Shown here: positions 16,049-26,200 of the stretch, in pieces | How the letters are laid out: every line of letters starts with the position of its first letter | Position numbering within the stretch: the first letter of the stretch is position 1 | Assembly (NCBI RefSeq): GCF_029263665.1 | Contig: NZ_JAJUFQ010000001.1 | Coordinates: 62,001 to 126,000, forward strand | DNA: 64,000 bases | DNA from: Halomonas sp. | Lineage (GTDB): Bacteria; Pseudomonadota; Gammaproteobacteria; Pseudomonadales; Halomonadaceae | Direction of reading: 5' to 3' | Notes under the pieces: model-generated | What the model saw: only the letters and a program-made list of their open reading frames with translations | Databases searched by the model: none | What the model was told of the DNA's origin: nothing | Program-made: the position numbers and the translations under genes

Positions 16049-16852
16049 ATGCCAATCACTCACCTGACCAGCGCAGTAGAGCGTGCCGTACCACTCACCT
16101 CTGCGGAAGACGTCGATGGAGCGCAACTCCGTTTAAAGGTATTTTGGCCGACGACCACTCTCTGGAATGATGCGCATATGGCGGACTACCACAAGGAAGC
16201 TCCAGCGATTGTGCAGTATCTGATCAGCCAACAATACTGGAACCGGCAGGGAGCGGTAGATACTCATCGGTTTACCTGCGAAGACTTCGCCATCCGGGTT
16301 CTCTGTGGATACGCAAGTTCCAGGGGGCTGCCGGTAAAACTGTCAACGGGGGTAAGAGCCTATCGCAACATGGAAGTCTACTCCCCGGTACAACATGACA
16401 CGTATGCATCGCATATGTACGGTTTCACTGAAATGGTGATGCTGACTTATGGTGCGCCAGATATGCAGAGGCCCCAAAACACTATTTCACTGAGTAGTCC
16501 CGTAGAACTTCGCCCGGGTGATATTCTTGCGCAATCAAAAGATAGGCCCGGAAACCGTGCCCATCATATTCAGCTGGCAACCCGTGTTTCCCCCGAACGC
16601 ATTGACATACACCAAGGCAATACGGGAGGAGCGTTTTACCGCCCGATCTCGACGATTCGCCGTTGGTTGGGGGAGAACCTTGCCGACCCACAGAACACCG
16701 CTTATGCAGGGCTTCCCATTGAGTCAGGGCAGTATGTCCGAGCCGCTAAAGGTTGGGACTACTACAACCTGACCACTGGCAGTAAGGCAAAAGATTTTCT
16801 GCGTATTTTCGAGTTCTACCGTTGGAATTTCAGGGAGTTCAATCGTCCATGA
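16049..16852 (+). CDS. Candidate type VI effector, NlpC/P60- or papain-like Cys/His hydrolase
   Basis: A 267-residue protein following the PAAR carrier by 1 bp, with GGAGG at good spacing. I do not recognise a named family. The order Cys77 (FTCEDFAIRVLC), then RPGDIL at about 155-160, then His172/His173 (RAHHIQLATRV) and His188 is the order of catalytic Cys, the PGD turn and catalytic His in NlpC/P60 and related papain-like amidases. Such enzymes cleave peptidoglycan stem peptides or acyl/amide bonds when injected into rivals. No signal peptide, as expected for type VI cargo. Its stop overlaps the next start (ATGA), pairing it with a small membrane protein. Effector status is inference. Confidence 0.62.
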   Translation: MPITHLTSAVERAVPLTSAEDVDGAQLRLKVFWPTTTLWNDAHMADYHKEAPAIVQYLISQQYWNRQGAVDTHRFTCEDFAIRVLCGYASSRGLPVKLSTGVRAYRNMEVYSPVQHDTYASHMYGFTEMVMLTYGAPDMQRPQNTISLSSPVELRPGDILAQSKDRPGNRAHHIQLATRVSPERIDIHQGNTGGAFYRPISTIRRWLGENLADPQNTAYAGLPIESGQYVRAAKGWDYYNLTTGSKAKDFLRIFEFYRWNFREFNRP

Positions 16853-17064
16853 TGTCGTATGAGTTCAGAGGCTATCTAGCGGCCTTGGCAGATAGTGATC
16901 TGTTTGGAACCATTGCAATACTCTGTGGCGTCATTGCATTGCTGGGGCTAATTCCCCGGGTTCGAGAGGGCCTGACGTATCGTGTAGTGAGCTTTCTTCT
17001 GTTGATGTCCATATTTGCGCTGCATGCTCTTGGGAGTTATTACCTGAGTACTAACCCAGCATGA
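16849..17064 (+). CDS. Small two-helix membrane protein, candidate immunity protein
   Basis: A 71-residue protein with two predicted membrane helices (about 16-36 and 45-66) and short charged loops. It begins with ATG 16849 overlapping the effector stop (ATGA), so it is translationally coupled. GGGAG lies about 12 nt upstream. Position and coupling fit a cognate immunity protein, usually encoded right after the effector. An inner-membrane immunity would suit a periplasm- or membrane-acting toxin. No family recognised. Confidence 0.6.
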   Translation: MMSYEFRGYLAALADSDLFGTIAILCGVIALLGLIPRVREGLTYRVVSFLLLMSIFALHALGSYYLSTNPA

Positions 17065-17189
17065 TGCAACACATGAATTCATCATTCCTGATGTATCCCC
17101 TCCCCTGTCATGAGCGACTGCCATTACCAGTGGGGGTGGGCACTTGGGGTTGGTGTTCGGCCTCCATGGCCAGAATGAAGCGCTAGGCT

Positions 17190-17546
17190 ATGCATGTGAA
17201 ACGTGTTTATACATCACTGAGTCTGTTGGCCCTGGCCAGCCCAGCCTATGCGGAGGTGTCGGACAAGGTGCCCGGCTACCTGTCCATGGTGCTGTGGCCG
17301 CTGGGCGTGGTCGTGTTGCTGGTCATTGGCAAGGTGACGGGGTGGCGTGCCCTTAACATCCTGGCGGTGGTGCTGTCGGCCTTTTGGTTGTGGGCATGGT
17401 GGGATTTTGTGTGGGTCGACGACATTTACCCGACCGCTGTACGGGAGTTGGGAGACGGGTATGCCGTTACCGTTTGTGCCCAGCTTGGCGTGTGGGCGTT
17501 GTTGTTGGTGGTGAGTCTTTGGCAGTGCGTTAAACGGCGTGGCTAG
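17190..17546 (+). CDS. Hypothetical membrane protein with signal-like N-terminus
   Basis: A 118-residue protein. A signal-like segment ends at ALASPAYA (about residue 21), followed by three hydrophobic stretches (about 31-50, 55-72 and 95-112) rich in Trp, Val and Leu. No clear ribosome site. It overlaps the next gene by a few bases, and together they may be extra immunity or accessory genes of the effector cluster. No family recognised. Base composition is more GC-rich than the flanking non-coding DNA. Confidence 0.5.
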   Translation: MHVKRVYTSLSLLALASPAYAEVSDKVPGYLSMVLWPLGVVVLLVIGKVTGWRALNILAVVLSAFWLWAWWDFVWVDDIYPTAVRELGDGYAVTVCAQLGVWALLLVVSLWQCVKRRG

Positions 17547-17817
17547 ATGTTGGAAAGCGCTGTACACCGCGCTAACGCTGGTGGTAGCCATCGGTGTGGC
17601 GTCGTTGATGGTGTATGTGGCCCTGGACCACAACCCGCAAGGGGAGTTTTGCGCCTATGCGGACGACATGACGTCGTGTCGCGTGCGGTGGGGTCCAGTG
17701 GCGTTGGTGTTTGGCTTGTGGTTTGCGGTGGTGGCGTTGGCGATGACGGTTCCGGCCATGGTGGTTGATCTTATCGTGCGTGCAGTGGGTTGGATCAAGG
17801 CCCGCGTGAAGTGTTAG
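17539..17817 (+). CDS. Hypothetical small membrane protein
   Basis: A 92-residue protein starting at GTG 17539, overlapping the previous stop. Two hydrophobic helices (about 8-28 and 53-80) flank a loop with two Cys (GEFCAYADDMTSCRVRWG) that could form a disulphide on the periplasmic side. No ribosome site is obvious, so expression would rely on coupling. Unknown family. It is the last gene before the right island repeat. Confidence 0.45.
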   Translation: MARCWKALYTALTLVVAIGVASLMVYVALDHNPQGEFCAYADDMTSCRVRWGPVALVFGLWFAVVALAMTVPAMVVDLIVRAVGWIKARVKC

Positions 17818-18028
17818 GCCTTGTGGGGCGTGTTCTTCATCGAGAGTTTTGGTGGCGACTATACAGTCACATTCAGCAAGTAGCGCACTCATACCAGAAA
17901 AATATGGAATACACCAGGTTCACAGTACGAGTTAGCGTTTTTCGTGATGGATGCTGGTATATCGAATGGTATATCCATACCCACGTCATGATAAAATTTA
18001 TAGAAAAAACAAAGACTAGATTGTAATT

Positions 18029-18044
18029 TTCGAATCCTATAGAG
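18029..18044 (+). repeat. Right attachment repeat of the tRNA-Arg island
   Basis: A perfect 16-bp copy of tRNA-Arg positions 12553-12568 in direct orientation, followed by unrelated sequence. The 336-bp gap around it (17818-18153) holds nothing else that I recognise. Confidence 0.75.
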
Positions 18045-18153
18045 CCTCACTAACGCCTCCCTTTGCGAAAAAGCCTCTATATGCAGCACATCACGTCTGT
18101 GTAACCGCGCGCAGAAGTCGACACTTTCCTGATCGATAATGAGCAGATTCTCT

Positions 18154-19041
18154 CTACCTGAGCTCGGCATCACTCGCCATACGGCAAAGTTCAGCTACTG
18201 CCTTTGATTCGCTGCCTTTGCGCCAGGCCAGCATCAGGCGTGAAGAAATCGCGAGATCTTTCAATTCATATGCGACCAGGTCGTTTCCTCCCTGCGCCAT
18301 GATGCTCGGCATAATGGCATATCCCATGCCCGCGGATACCAGGCTACGAATGGTAATGTCGTCGTGGCATTCCTGGACTGTGTTGGGGACGATACCCGCT
18401 TGACGGAAACAGCGATCCACCCTGTCGTAACTCCCCGGTGTTGATTCGCGACTGAAACAGATGAAGGGGGCATCGGCAAAAGCTTGCAACGAGACAGGTG
18501 GCACGTCTGTCAAAGGATGATGCCGACTGGCGATGACCGCCATGCGATAGCTGGCAAGTGGCAGATAGGCGAGGCGATGCTCATCCTCCTGTTCTGTAAA
18601 CAGGATGCCTGCATCAATGCCACCTTCAAGAATCGCTCTTGTCTGCGGGCCAGACAGCATCGATTCAAGTGTCAACCGGATTCCCGGGTTTTGTATCCGG
18701 AAATGGCTGATCAGTCTTGAGATGCTCGGAATATAGGGATGAATGGTGGTAATACCGACCGATAAGCTGTCGCTGTAGCCATCCGAGATGGCCCGGGTCT
18801 TCTTGGCCATGCTTTCAAACTCGCTGATCAGTCGGCGGCTGTTGTCGTAAAGAAACTCTCCCGAAGGTGTCAGCGAAATTCCTTTGCGGTCTCGCTCCAG
18901 AAGCTGAGCCCCGATACTTTCCTCGAGTAAGCGTATCTGACGCGTCAAGGCAGGCTGGGCGATGGGAATTCGCTTGGCGGCTGCCGTAATGGAACCGGCA
19001 TCTACCACGGCCAGAAAGTACTTCAGCTTCTTGATATCCAT
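18154..19041 (-). CDS. LysR-type transcriptional regulator of the peptide-catabolic operon
   Basis: A 295-residue LysR regulator. The HTH at about 3-60 starts MDIKKLKYFLAVVDAGSIT and contains AQPALTRQIRLLEESIG, typical of the CynR/BenM-like group. The effector domain covers about 90-290. It is the first intact gene after the island and is divergent from the M20 hydrolase, YfcC transporter and epimerase operon across about 200 bp. It very likely controls that operon, with a peptide or amino-acid derivative as effector (inference). Confidence 0.87.
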   Translation of the reverse strand: MDIKKLKYFLAVVDAGSITAAAKRIPIAQPALTRQIRLLEESIGAQLLERDRKGISLTPSGEFLYDNSRRLISEFESMAKKTRAISDGYSDSLSVGITTIHPYIPSISRLISHFRIQNPGIRLTLESMLSGPQTRAILEGGIDAGILFTEQEDEHRLAYLPLASYRMAVIASRHHPLTDVPPVSLQAFADAPFICFSRESTPGSYDRVDRCFRQAGIVPNTVQECHDDITIRSLVSAGMGYAIMPSIMAQGGNDLVAYELKDLAISSRLMLAWRKGSESKAVAELCRMASDAELR

Positions 19042-19249
19042 AGGACTACCTCGCTCCTCGAACTCCGCAGCATATCAAAAAAGCATGACCGCATAGGAAA
19101 GAAGTATTTTTTCCCTTCTAATCGACTGAACATACTGGAAAAAACTTCCCCTCCCCTCTGGAGTCCCGGCCGGTGGCTGACGGGCTTTACACATTGCCCA
19201 GGAACAACGCTGGCTGCCGCTCCCCCAAAGCATGCAAAGGATAATGTTG

Positions 19250-20428
19250 ATGCAAGAGCGTGATAAAGAGCGACTGATTGCCTTTCGGCAGGAGCTTCAT
19301 CGCTACCCCGAACTCTCTTGCCAAGAGCAGCAGACGGCACAACGCATTGTGACCATGCTGCAACAATCTGGAGTCGATGAAGTACATGAGTCGATCGGCG
19401 GCCATGGCATCGTGGCAGTGATTCATGGACGACAGCCCGGACCCACCGTTGGCCTGAGAGCCGATATCGACGCTCTACCCTTGCAGGAGATGACGGGCCT
19501 GGCACACCGTTCGGCGCATGCCAATGTCATGCATGCCTGCGGGCATGATGGCCACACGGCAATGCTGATGGGCGCAGCACTGGACCTGGTCAAGACACGC
19601 CCGGCCCGAGGCCAGGTCATCCTCATCTTCCAGCCTGCCGAAGAGCTGGGTACCGGCGCCCCGGCCATGATCAAGGATGGCCTGCTCGAGCGCTTTCCCA
19701 TGCAGGCCGTGTTTGGACTTCACAACTGGCCCGGTGTAGAGGCTGGGGCCTTCGTTCTACACGATGTGCCACACATGGCCTCCAGTGATGACTTCGAAGT
19801 CTGCTTTCACTCCGAAGGCGGCCATGGCGCCATGCCACACCTGACAACCGATCCGATCGTCGCCGCCGGGCTCTTTGTCACAGCGGTGCAGCAGGTCGTT
19901 AGCCGTAACGTCGATCCTGAAAACATTGCCGTGATAAGCCTCGGCAGTCTGCAGAGCGGGCATGCCAGCAATATCATTCCGACCACCGCGCGAATGAAGG
20001 GAACAGCCCGTTGCTTCAAACCGGATGTTCGGCAACAACTCGAACGCCGGGTGCGCGAAGTTGCTGAAGGCATCGCCCGTGCCTGCGGCTGTGACGTGAC
20101 ACTGGATTATTCCCCCTCCACACCGGCTGTCGTCAACGACAGCACCTGCACCAAGCTGTGCCGAGAGGTCATCGAGGCACAATGGGGGCATGAGCACCTG
20201 GTGAGTCATCCCATCAGCATGGGCGCCGATGACATGGGTTATCTCCTGGAGGCAGTGCCCGGGGCCTATGTCTGGATCGGCAATGGCAAGGGCAGCGATG
20301 CTCCCGCACTGCACCAGCCGGATTATGACTTCAACGACGATATCCTCGAAAAGGGAAGTGATTTTCTCGCCGGCGTGGCTCGGCATTTCCTCGATAATAA
20401 CGATCAAGTCCTCGACAACAACGATTAA
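19250..20428 (+). CDS. M20-family metallo-amidohydrolase (amidohydrolase/aminoacylase)
   Basis: A 392-residue M20D peptidase/amidohydrolase, of the group that deacylates N-acyl amino acids, indole conjugates or hippurate. Metal-site motifs are visible: HACGHDGHTAML, then FQPAEELGTGA with the catalytic Glu pair, LHNWPG, and the C-terminal GADDMGYLLE and LHQPDYDFND. The dimerisation lid lies between. Three in-frame ATGs occur at 19232, 19244 and 19250; 19250 is chosen because AAAGGA lies 8 nt before it. It is first in an operon with a YfcC transporter and a dipeptide epimerase, suggesting breakdown of imported acylated amino acids or dipeptides. The enzyme is cytoplasmic. Confidence 0.88.
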   Translation: MQERDKERLIAFRQELHRYPELSCQEQQTAQRIVTMLQQSGVDEVHESIGGHGIVAVIHGRQPGPTVGLRADIDALPLQEMTGLAHRSAHANVMHACGHDGHTAMLMGAALDLVKTRPARGQVILIFQPAEELGTGAPAMIKDGLLERFPMQAVFGLHNWPGVEAGAFVLHDVPHMASSDDFEVCFHSEGGHGAMPHLTTDPIVAAGLFVTAVQQVVSRNVDPENIAVISLGSLQSGHASNIIPTTARMKGTARCFKPDVRQQLERRVREVAEGIARACGCDVTLDYSPSTPAVVNDSTCTKLCREVIEAQWGHEHLVSHPISMGADDMGYLLEAVPGAYVWIGNGKGSDAPALHQPDYDFNDDILEKGSDFLAGVARHFLDNNDQVLDNND

Positions 20429-20443
20429 TACCTGGGGTATGCA

Positions 20444-21868
20444 ATGAACGATCTCGAAAGAACAACGACACTCGAGACGGCACCAAAAGGGACTATGAAA
20501 TTCCCACATATCTTCGTGGTGCTGTTCACCTTCATCTGTCTTGCTGCGTTATCCACTTATCTGATCGACGCCGGCAGCTACGAACGAACCACCTCCGAAC
20601 AGGGGCAAACGGTGGTGGTACCAGGTAGTTACGCTCTGGTAGAGACGGAAAAGGCCGACTGGCTAACGCCTTTCATGGCGGTATTTGAAGGCATGCAGGA
20701 AGGCAGCAGCATCATATTCTTCATCTTCATTTCCGGCGGGGCCTTCGGGGTACTCAAGGGCACAGGCGTGCTGCAGTCGCTTGTATCCAGCGTTAGCCAT
20801 GCTCTCTCGGGCAGAGATATCATCCTGATTCCTCTGCTGATGCTGCTGTTCGCCGTCGGCGGTGCCACTTTCGGCCTGGCAGAAGAAACCATCGCCTTCA
20901 TCATTATCCTGGCGCCCATGCTGCGCATGCTGGGTTATGACTCTATCACTGCCGCCGCTGTTCCCCTGGTTGGTGCTGGTGCCGGATTCTCGGCAGCCTT
21001 CATGAACCCTTTTACTGTCGGCGTCGCTCAGGATATCGCTCAACTACCGATCTTCTCGGGCATGGCACTACGCGCCTGCTACTGGCTGGTTTTCGTCGGC
21101 GCAAGCATCGCCTTCGTGACGCACTATGCAGCCAAGATCAAGAAATGCCCCGAGCGAAGCCTGGTCTATCACAGCGACCGGCGGCAGTTCGGCAACCCCG
21201 AGCCACAACAACATGATCAACGACTGAGCCTATCGGACAAACTAGTGCTATCAGCATTCGTTGGGGCCATTGTCATCATCGCCTATGGCGTCATTCGCCA
21301 CGGTTGGTACATCGGCGAAATGTCAGGTGTCTTCCTGTTGATGGGGATTATGGTCGGTGTATTTGCCCGAATGGGAGCCAACGAAATAGCGGAGCACTTC
21401 GTCAGCGGCATTAAGGAAATCGCCATGGGTGCCCTTGTGGTGGGCTTCGCCTACGGCATCCTGATCGTGCTCAAGAACGGCAGCATCCTCGATACCATTC
21501 TGCATCAACTGGAAGGACTCCTCGGCAACATGCCCGCCGTCCTGACAGCCATCAGCATGTTTCTAGTGCAGTTATTGCTGAACTTTCTGGTGCCCTCTGG
21601 CAGCGGGCAAGCCGCACTCACCATGCCACTCATGGTGCCACTTGCCGACCTGGTCGGCGTGACACGCCAGACAGCGGTACTCGCCTTTCAATTTGGGGAC
21701 GGTATTTCCAATATCATCACTCCAACATCCGGCTACTTCATGGCAGGCCTCGCCGTGGCCGGCGTGTCCTGGAGCAAATGGATCAAGTGGATACTGCCCC
21801 TGGCCATCACCCAGTTGCTGCTGGCAAGCAGCATGATAACCCTGGCTCATCTGCTGTCCTGGTCCTAA
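20444..21868 (+). CDS. YfcC-family transporter (putative amino-acid/peptide permease)
   Basis: A 474-residue inner-membrane protein with about 12 helices, matching the YfcC family (DUF/IT superfamily, near ArcD-type and AbgT-like carriers). Family text includes MKFPHIFVVLFTFICLAA, GGATFGLAEETIAF and the C-terminal FLVPSGSGQAALTMPLM and QFGDGISNIITPTSGY. It lies 15 bp after the M20 gene and 14 bp before the epimerase gene, so all three are co-transcribed. It probably imports the substrate that the two enzymes process. The exact substrate is not readable. Confidence 0.87.
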   Translation: MNDLERTTTLETAPKGTMKFPHIFVVLFTFICLAALSTYLIDAGSYERTTSEQGQTVVVPGSYALVETEKADWLTPFMAVFEGMQEGSSIIFFIFISGGAFGVLKGTGVLQSLVSSVSHALSGRDIILIPLLMLLFAVGGATFGLAEETIAFIIILAPMLRMLGYDSITAAAVPLVGAGAGFSAAFMNPFTVGVAQDIAQLPIFSGMALRACYWLVFVGASIAFVTHYAAKIKKCPERSLVYHSDRRQFGNPEPQQHDQRLSLSDKLVLSAFVGAIVIIAYGVIRHGWYIGEMSGVFLLMGIMVGVFARMGANEIAEHFVSGIKEIAMGALVVGFAYGILIVLKNGSILDTILHQLEGLLGNMPAVLTAISMFLVQLLLNFLVPSGSGQAALTMPLMVPLADLVGVTRQTAVLAFQFGDGISNIITPTSGYFMAGLAVAGVSWSKWIKWILPLAITQLLLASSMITLAHLLSWS

Positions 21869-21882
21869 AAGGAAAGACTTCC

Positions 21883-22989
21883 ATGACAATCAAGCGTATT
21901 ACCGTGTATGGCGTCCGCCTGCCACTCAAGCGCCCTTTCAAAATCGCCTACGACAGCTATGAGTACATCGATAGTCTGGTGGTCAGCATCGAGTCGACTC
22001 AGGGTGACATAGGGTGGGGAGAAGCTGTCGTCGACCAGCATGTATCAGGTGAAACCTGGCAGTCAGCACGAAGCATTATTACCCAGGAACTAGCCCCTTT
22101 ATTGATCGGCAAGCCAGCCGATCAGATCAGCGCTTTTCATCAGACCGCCGAGGCTCGCATCAGGCATAACCCTTCGGCGAAGGCTGCATTGGACATTGCC
22201 CTGCATGACTTGCTGGCCCGACAGTGCCAACTGCCGCTCTATGCGCTTCTTGGTGGCCGCTGCCACGCCCGGCTCGAACTGCCCTGCGTCATCAGCATGC
22301 TGTCGCCCGATGAAATGGCACACCAGGCCAGCGAGGCCTGTCGGCAAGGTCATCGCTCGATCAAGATAAAACTCGGTGATATGCCCGACGCTGATGTCGA
22401 GCGCATCGCCCGGGTACGGGAAGCGCTATCTCCAGGCGTGGCCCTGAGAGTGGATGCCAACCAGGGCTGGAGCGCCAAACAGGCACTGCATGTCATTCGT
22501 GGTTCCGAATCCTATGCTGTGGACTGGTACGAACAGCCTGTGTTTATCGAGAATCTTGATGCCCTGGCCAGAATCACGCGTGCCACAGATGCAGTGATCA
22601 TGGCCGACGAGCCGATTCACGGGCTCCGCGACATGCTCAGTGTCATACATCTGAATGCAGCCGACATGGTCAACATCAAACTGATGAAATCCGCTGGTCT
22701 GCATGCCGCCCGGGCAATGGCGGAGGTGGGCATGGCGGCCAACATTCCCTGCCAGATAGGCTCGATGGTCGAGTCCTCCATCGCGACCCTGGCCGGGGCT
22801 CATCTCGCTATCGCCCACCCCAATATCATCGCCAATGATCTGGTTGGACCAGTGATGATCTCGAGCGATGTGGCCGAGATGCCGGGCGACGCAACACATA
22901 TTGCGCTGGACGATGCACCAGGCATAGGCATCAAAGTTGACCTTGATCGAGTACGAGAACTCAGCATTTTCGAGGACAGAATCGACTGA
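21883..22989 (+). CDS. Dipeptide epimerase, enolase superfamily (L-Ala-D/L-Glu epimerase-like)
   Basis: A 368-residue enolase-superfamily enzyme. The muconate-lactonizing-enzyme subgroup residues are all present: Lys161-x-Lys163 (IKIKLGD), metal ligands Asp191 (RVDANQGW), Glu217 (YEQPV) and Asp242 (ADEPIHG), and Lys266 (VNIKLMKSAG). Their spacing is nearly that of Bacillus L-Ala-D/L-Glu epimerase. Such enzymes invert the second residue of dipeptides in murein-peptide recycling. An o-succinylbenzoate or cycloisomerase role is less likely given the neighbours. AAGGAA precedes the ATG by 8 nt; the frame is open further upstream but without a ribosome site. Confidence 0.85.
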   Translation: MTIKRITVYGVRLPLKRPFKIAYDSYEYIDSLVVSIESTQGDIGWGEAVVDQHVSGETWQSARSIITQELAPLLIGKPADQISAFHQTAEARIRHNPSAKAALDIALHDLLARQCQLPLYALLGGRCHARLELPCVISMLSPDEMAHQASEACRQGHRSIKIKLGDMPDADVERIARVREALSPGVALRVDANQGWSAKQALHVIRGSESYAVDWYEQPVFIENLDALARITRATDAVIMADEPIHGLRDMLSVIHLNAADMVNIKLMKSAGLHAARAMAEVGMAANIPCQIGSMVESSIATLAGAHLAIAHPNIIANDLVGPVMISSDVAEMPGDATHIALDDAPGIGIKVDLDRVRELSIFEDRID

Positions 22990-23152
22990 CATCTGACATT
23001 TTCAGCTTCCCGCTCTGGTGGATATATCCCAAGGCGATAGCTCACTTGATGCCAGGCTCAGTCATCAGGAACCTGCTTCATTGTCATGACCAATTGCGCC
23101 TGGAACGCCAGCAATATGCACAATGAAACAGGTCATGCCGCACCTAACGTCC

Positions 23153-23193
23153 TGCCACACCTGAAGCCTGAAGACCTGACCTCAGGTGTGGCA
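23153..23193. promoter_or_regulatory. 12-bp perfect inverted repeat after the epimerase gene
   Basis: TGCCACACCTGA and TCAGGTGTGGCA, separated by 17 bp, between the epimerase operon and the convergent mdtC. It could terminate transcription without a T-run or be a protein-binding dyad. Nothing else in this 264-bp gap. Confidence 0.45.
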
Positions 23194-23253
23194 GATAGCG
23201 CTGACAGAACAGGGTGGTGGCTCATCAAACAGCTCGCTACCCCCTCGAATCCC

Positions 23254-26200
23254 TCACCCTTCCGTTGGTGTCGGCAGCTTCCGGGGGCGTAGGCGGCGGT
23301 GGAGCCGGTCGAGATAGAGATAGACCACTGGGGTGGTATAGAGCGTCAGCAACTGGCTGACAATCAGCCCGCCGATGATGGTAATCCCGAGCGGGGCACG
23401 CAAAGCGGCGTTTTCATCGGTACCAAGCAGCAATGGCACCGCACCGAGCAAGGCGGCCAAGGTGGTCATCATGATCGGCCGGAAACGGACCAGGGCAGCA
23501 TGACGCACGGCATCCAATGGCGTCATGTTCTGTTCGCGCTCGCATATCACGGCGAAATCCACCAGCATGATGGCGTTTTTCTTGACCACGCCGATCAACA
23601 GGATGATGCCGATCAGCGCAATCAATGTGAACGGTGTATCGAGCAGCATAAGAGCGAGCAAGGCGCCGACACCGGCCGAGGGCAGCGTCGAGAGAATCGT
23701 CAACGGATGGATGTAACTCTCGTAGAGAATGCCCAGCACCAGATAGACCGTGACCAATGCCGCCAGTATCAACCAGGGCATCGCTTCGACACCGCTCTGG
23801 AAAGTCCCCGCACTGCCCTCGAAGTCGACCTGAATCTCCGTCGGGGGATGAAGTTCATCCACTGCCAGGCGAATACGCTCGGTGGCTTCGCCCAGCGAAA
23901 CACCATCCTCCAGGTTGAACGAGACAGTGGCGGCAGCGAACTGGCCCTGGTGGTTGACGCTCACTGGCGTGGTGCTGCGTTCGATGTGACTGAAGGCAAA
24001 AACCGGGATCAGTTCACCATCGTTACCACTGACATAGAGATCACCGATCGCTTCCGGCGCCTGGCGATAAGGGGCATCGACCTCCATCACCACATAGCGT
24101 TGCTCATCCGCGTCGTAGATACTGGCGACCTGCCCCTGGGCGAAAGCATTGCCCAGTACCGTGTCGATGGTGCTCATGTCGACACCGAGCCGCGAAGCCG
24201 TATCGCGATCGACCACCAGTTTGGCGGCCAATCCCTCACCACGACTGTCGCTGTCGACGCCAGTGATGCCCTCGACATTCTGCATTGCCACCTGCACCTT
24301 GCGGGACCAGTCATCGAGCAGTTCGAGATTGTCGCTCTTGAGCGTGATTTCATACTGGGAAGCACTGCTTTGCCGGCCGCCTACACGAATGTCCTGCAAC
24401 GCGAACATGAAAGTGTTGACCCCAGCGAGCCCCTGCAGACCAGCCGTCAGACGGTTGCCGATCGCTTGTGTCGATTCCTGATGGCCTTCCTTGAGCGTAA
24501 CGAAAAGCGTTGCCGACGACCCTCCTCCTCCTGGTCCCCCGCTGCCCATGAAACCGAGCACACTGGCAACATCCGGATCAGCAATGAGCCGTTCGCGCAC
24601 CTGGCCCAGCTTGGCGGATGCCGCTTCGAAGGACAGGCCCTGATCGACCCGCATGGTGCCGAGCAGGCGCCCGGTATCCTGGTCGGGCACGAAGCCCTTA
24701 TCGACGGCGGTATAGAGATAGCCATTGAGGAAGATCACCGCGACAAGCGACAGCAGGGTCAAGCGTCGGTGCCTGAGCGCAATATCCAGCGTCACCGCAT
24801 ATCCCTTGACGAACCCATTACCGATGGCCGACAGCCCGCGGTCCCAGGCCGGTGACTGTTCACGTTTGGCATGTGGCTTGAGCCAACGCATGCAGAGCAT
24901 CGGCGTCAGGGTCAGCGAGACGATCAGCGATACCATGATGGCCAGTGACAGCGTCACCGCGAACTCATGGAACAATCGTCCGATGAAGCCTCCCAGCAGC
25001 AACAGTGGAATGAACACCGCCACCAGTGAGACACTCATCGCCGTCACCGTGAAACCAACTTCCCGCGCGCCGTTCAGCGCTGCCTGAAATGGTGGCTCCC
25101 CACGTTCGATATGGCGGCTGATGTTCTCTACCACGACAATCGCATCATCGACCAGAAAGCCGATCGATACGATCAGTGCCATCAGCGATAGCGTATCCAG
25201 CGAGAAATCGAACACCCACATCAGCGCATAGGTACCGACCAGGGATACCGGAATGGCCACACTGGGAATGATGGTGGCACGAGGATTACGCAGGAACAGG
25301 AATACCACCAGCACGACGAGCACGATGGCCAGGATCAGAGTCAGCTGGGTTTCATGCAATGAAGCCTGTATGCCGGGAGCGCGATCGAGCTGCACACTCA
25401 GGTTGACGTTGCCGGGCAACAGGCTGCGAATGTCATCAAGGCGCTCGCGCACCCCCGCGATGGTATCGATGATATTGGCACCACTGGCAGTGCTGATCAC
25501 CAGCAACACAGCCGGCAGATCGTTTTGAAAACCGACGTTGTAACGGTCCTCGACACCATCGACGATACTACTCACGTCTCCCAGGCGCATGAGTGAGCCA
25601 TCATCGCCACGTCCGATCACGATCTGTTGGTAGTCACTGGCCTTGAGCAACTGGGAATCCGTATCGACTTCCCAGCGGTGCTCCACACTCTGGACAAAGC
25701 CGGTGGGTGATTGCGTGGTTGCCGTGCGCAAGGCACCGACCACCGCATCCAGGGTGATGCCAGCGTGATTGAGACGGCGAGGATCGATGGATACCCGTAC
25801 CGCAGGCGAGGAGCTTCCGCCCACGCTGACGTCACCGACACCCGGCACCTGAGCAATGGGAGGTGCGATCTTGCTGTCAGCCAGGCGATAGAGCTCGCTG
25901 GTCGGCAAGGTGTCGGAGGTGACGGACAGAATCAGCACCGGTGCCGCCGCTGGATTCAGCTTGTGATAGCTGGGGCGACTGGTCATCGCACTAGGCAACA
26001 GCGGCTGAGCGTCGTTGATTGCCGCCTGTACCTCTTGCGCGGCGACGTTGATGTCCTTGTCCAGATCGAACTGCACCACGATGCTGGCGGCACCGTCGCT
26101 GCTGCTCGACGTCATCTGGGAAATGCCAGGAATCCGCCCCAGCGAACGCTCCAGCGGTGTCGCCACCGTGACGGCCATGGTTTCCGGATTGGCACCACTG

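Noticed and set aside
17547..17768. 73-residue frame starting at ATG 17547
   Set aside because: The overlapping frame from GTG 17539 encodes coherent membrane helices; this one gives Gly/Cys-rich shadow text.
23299..24855. 518-residue plus-strand frame opposite mdtC
   Set aside because: Shadow of the permease gene with no family likeness.
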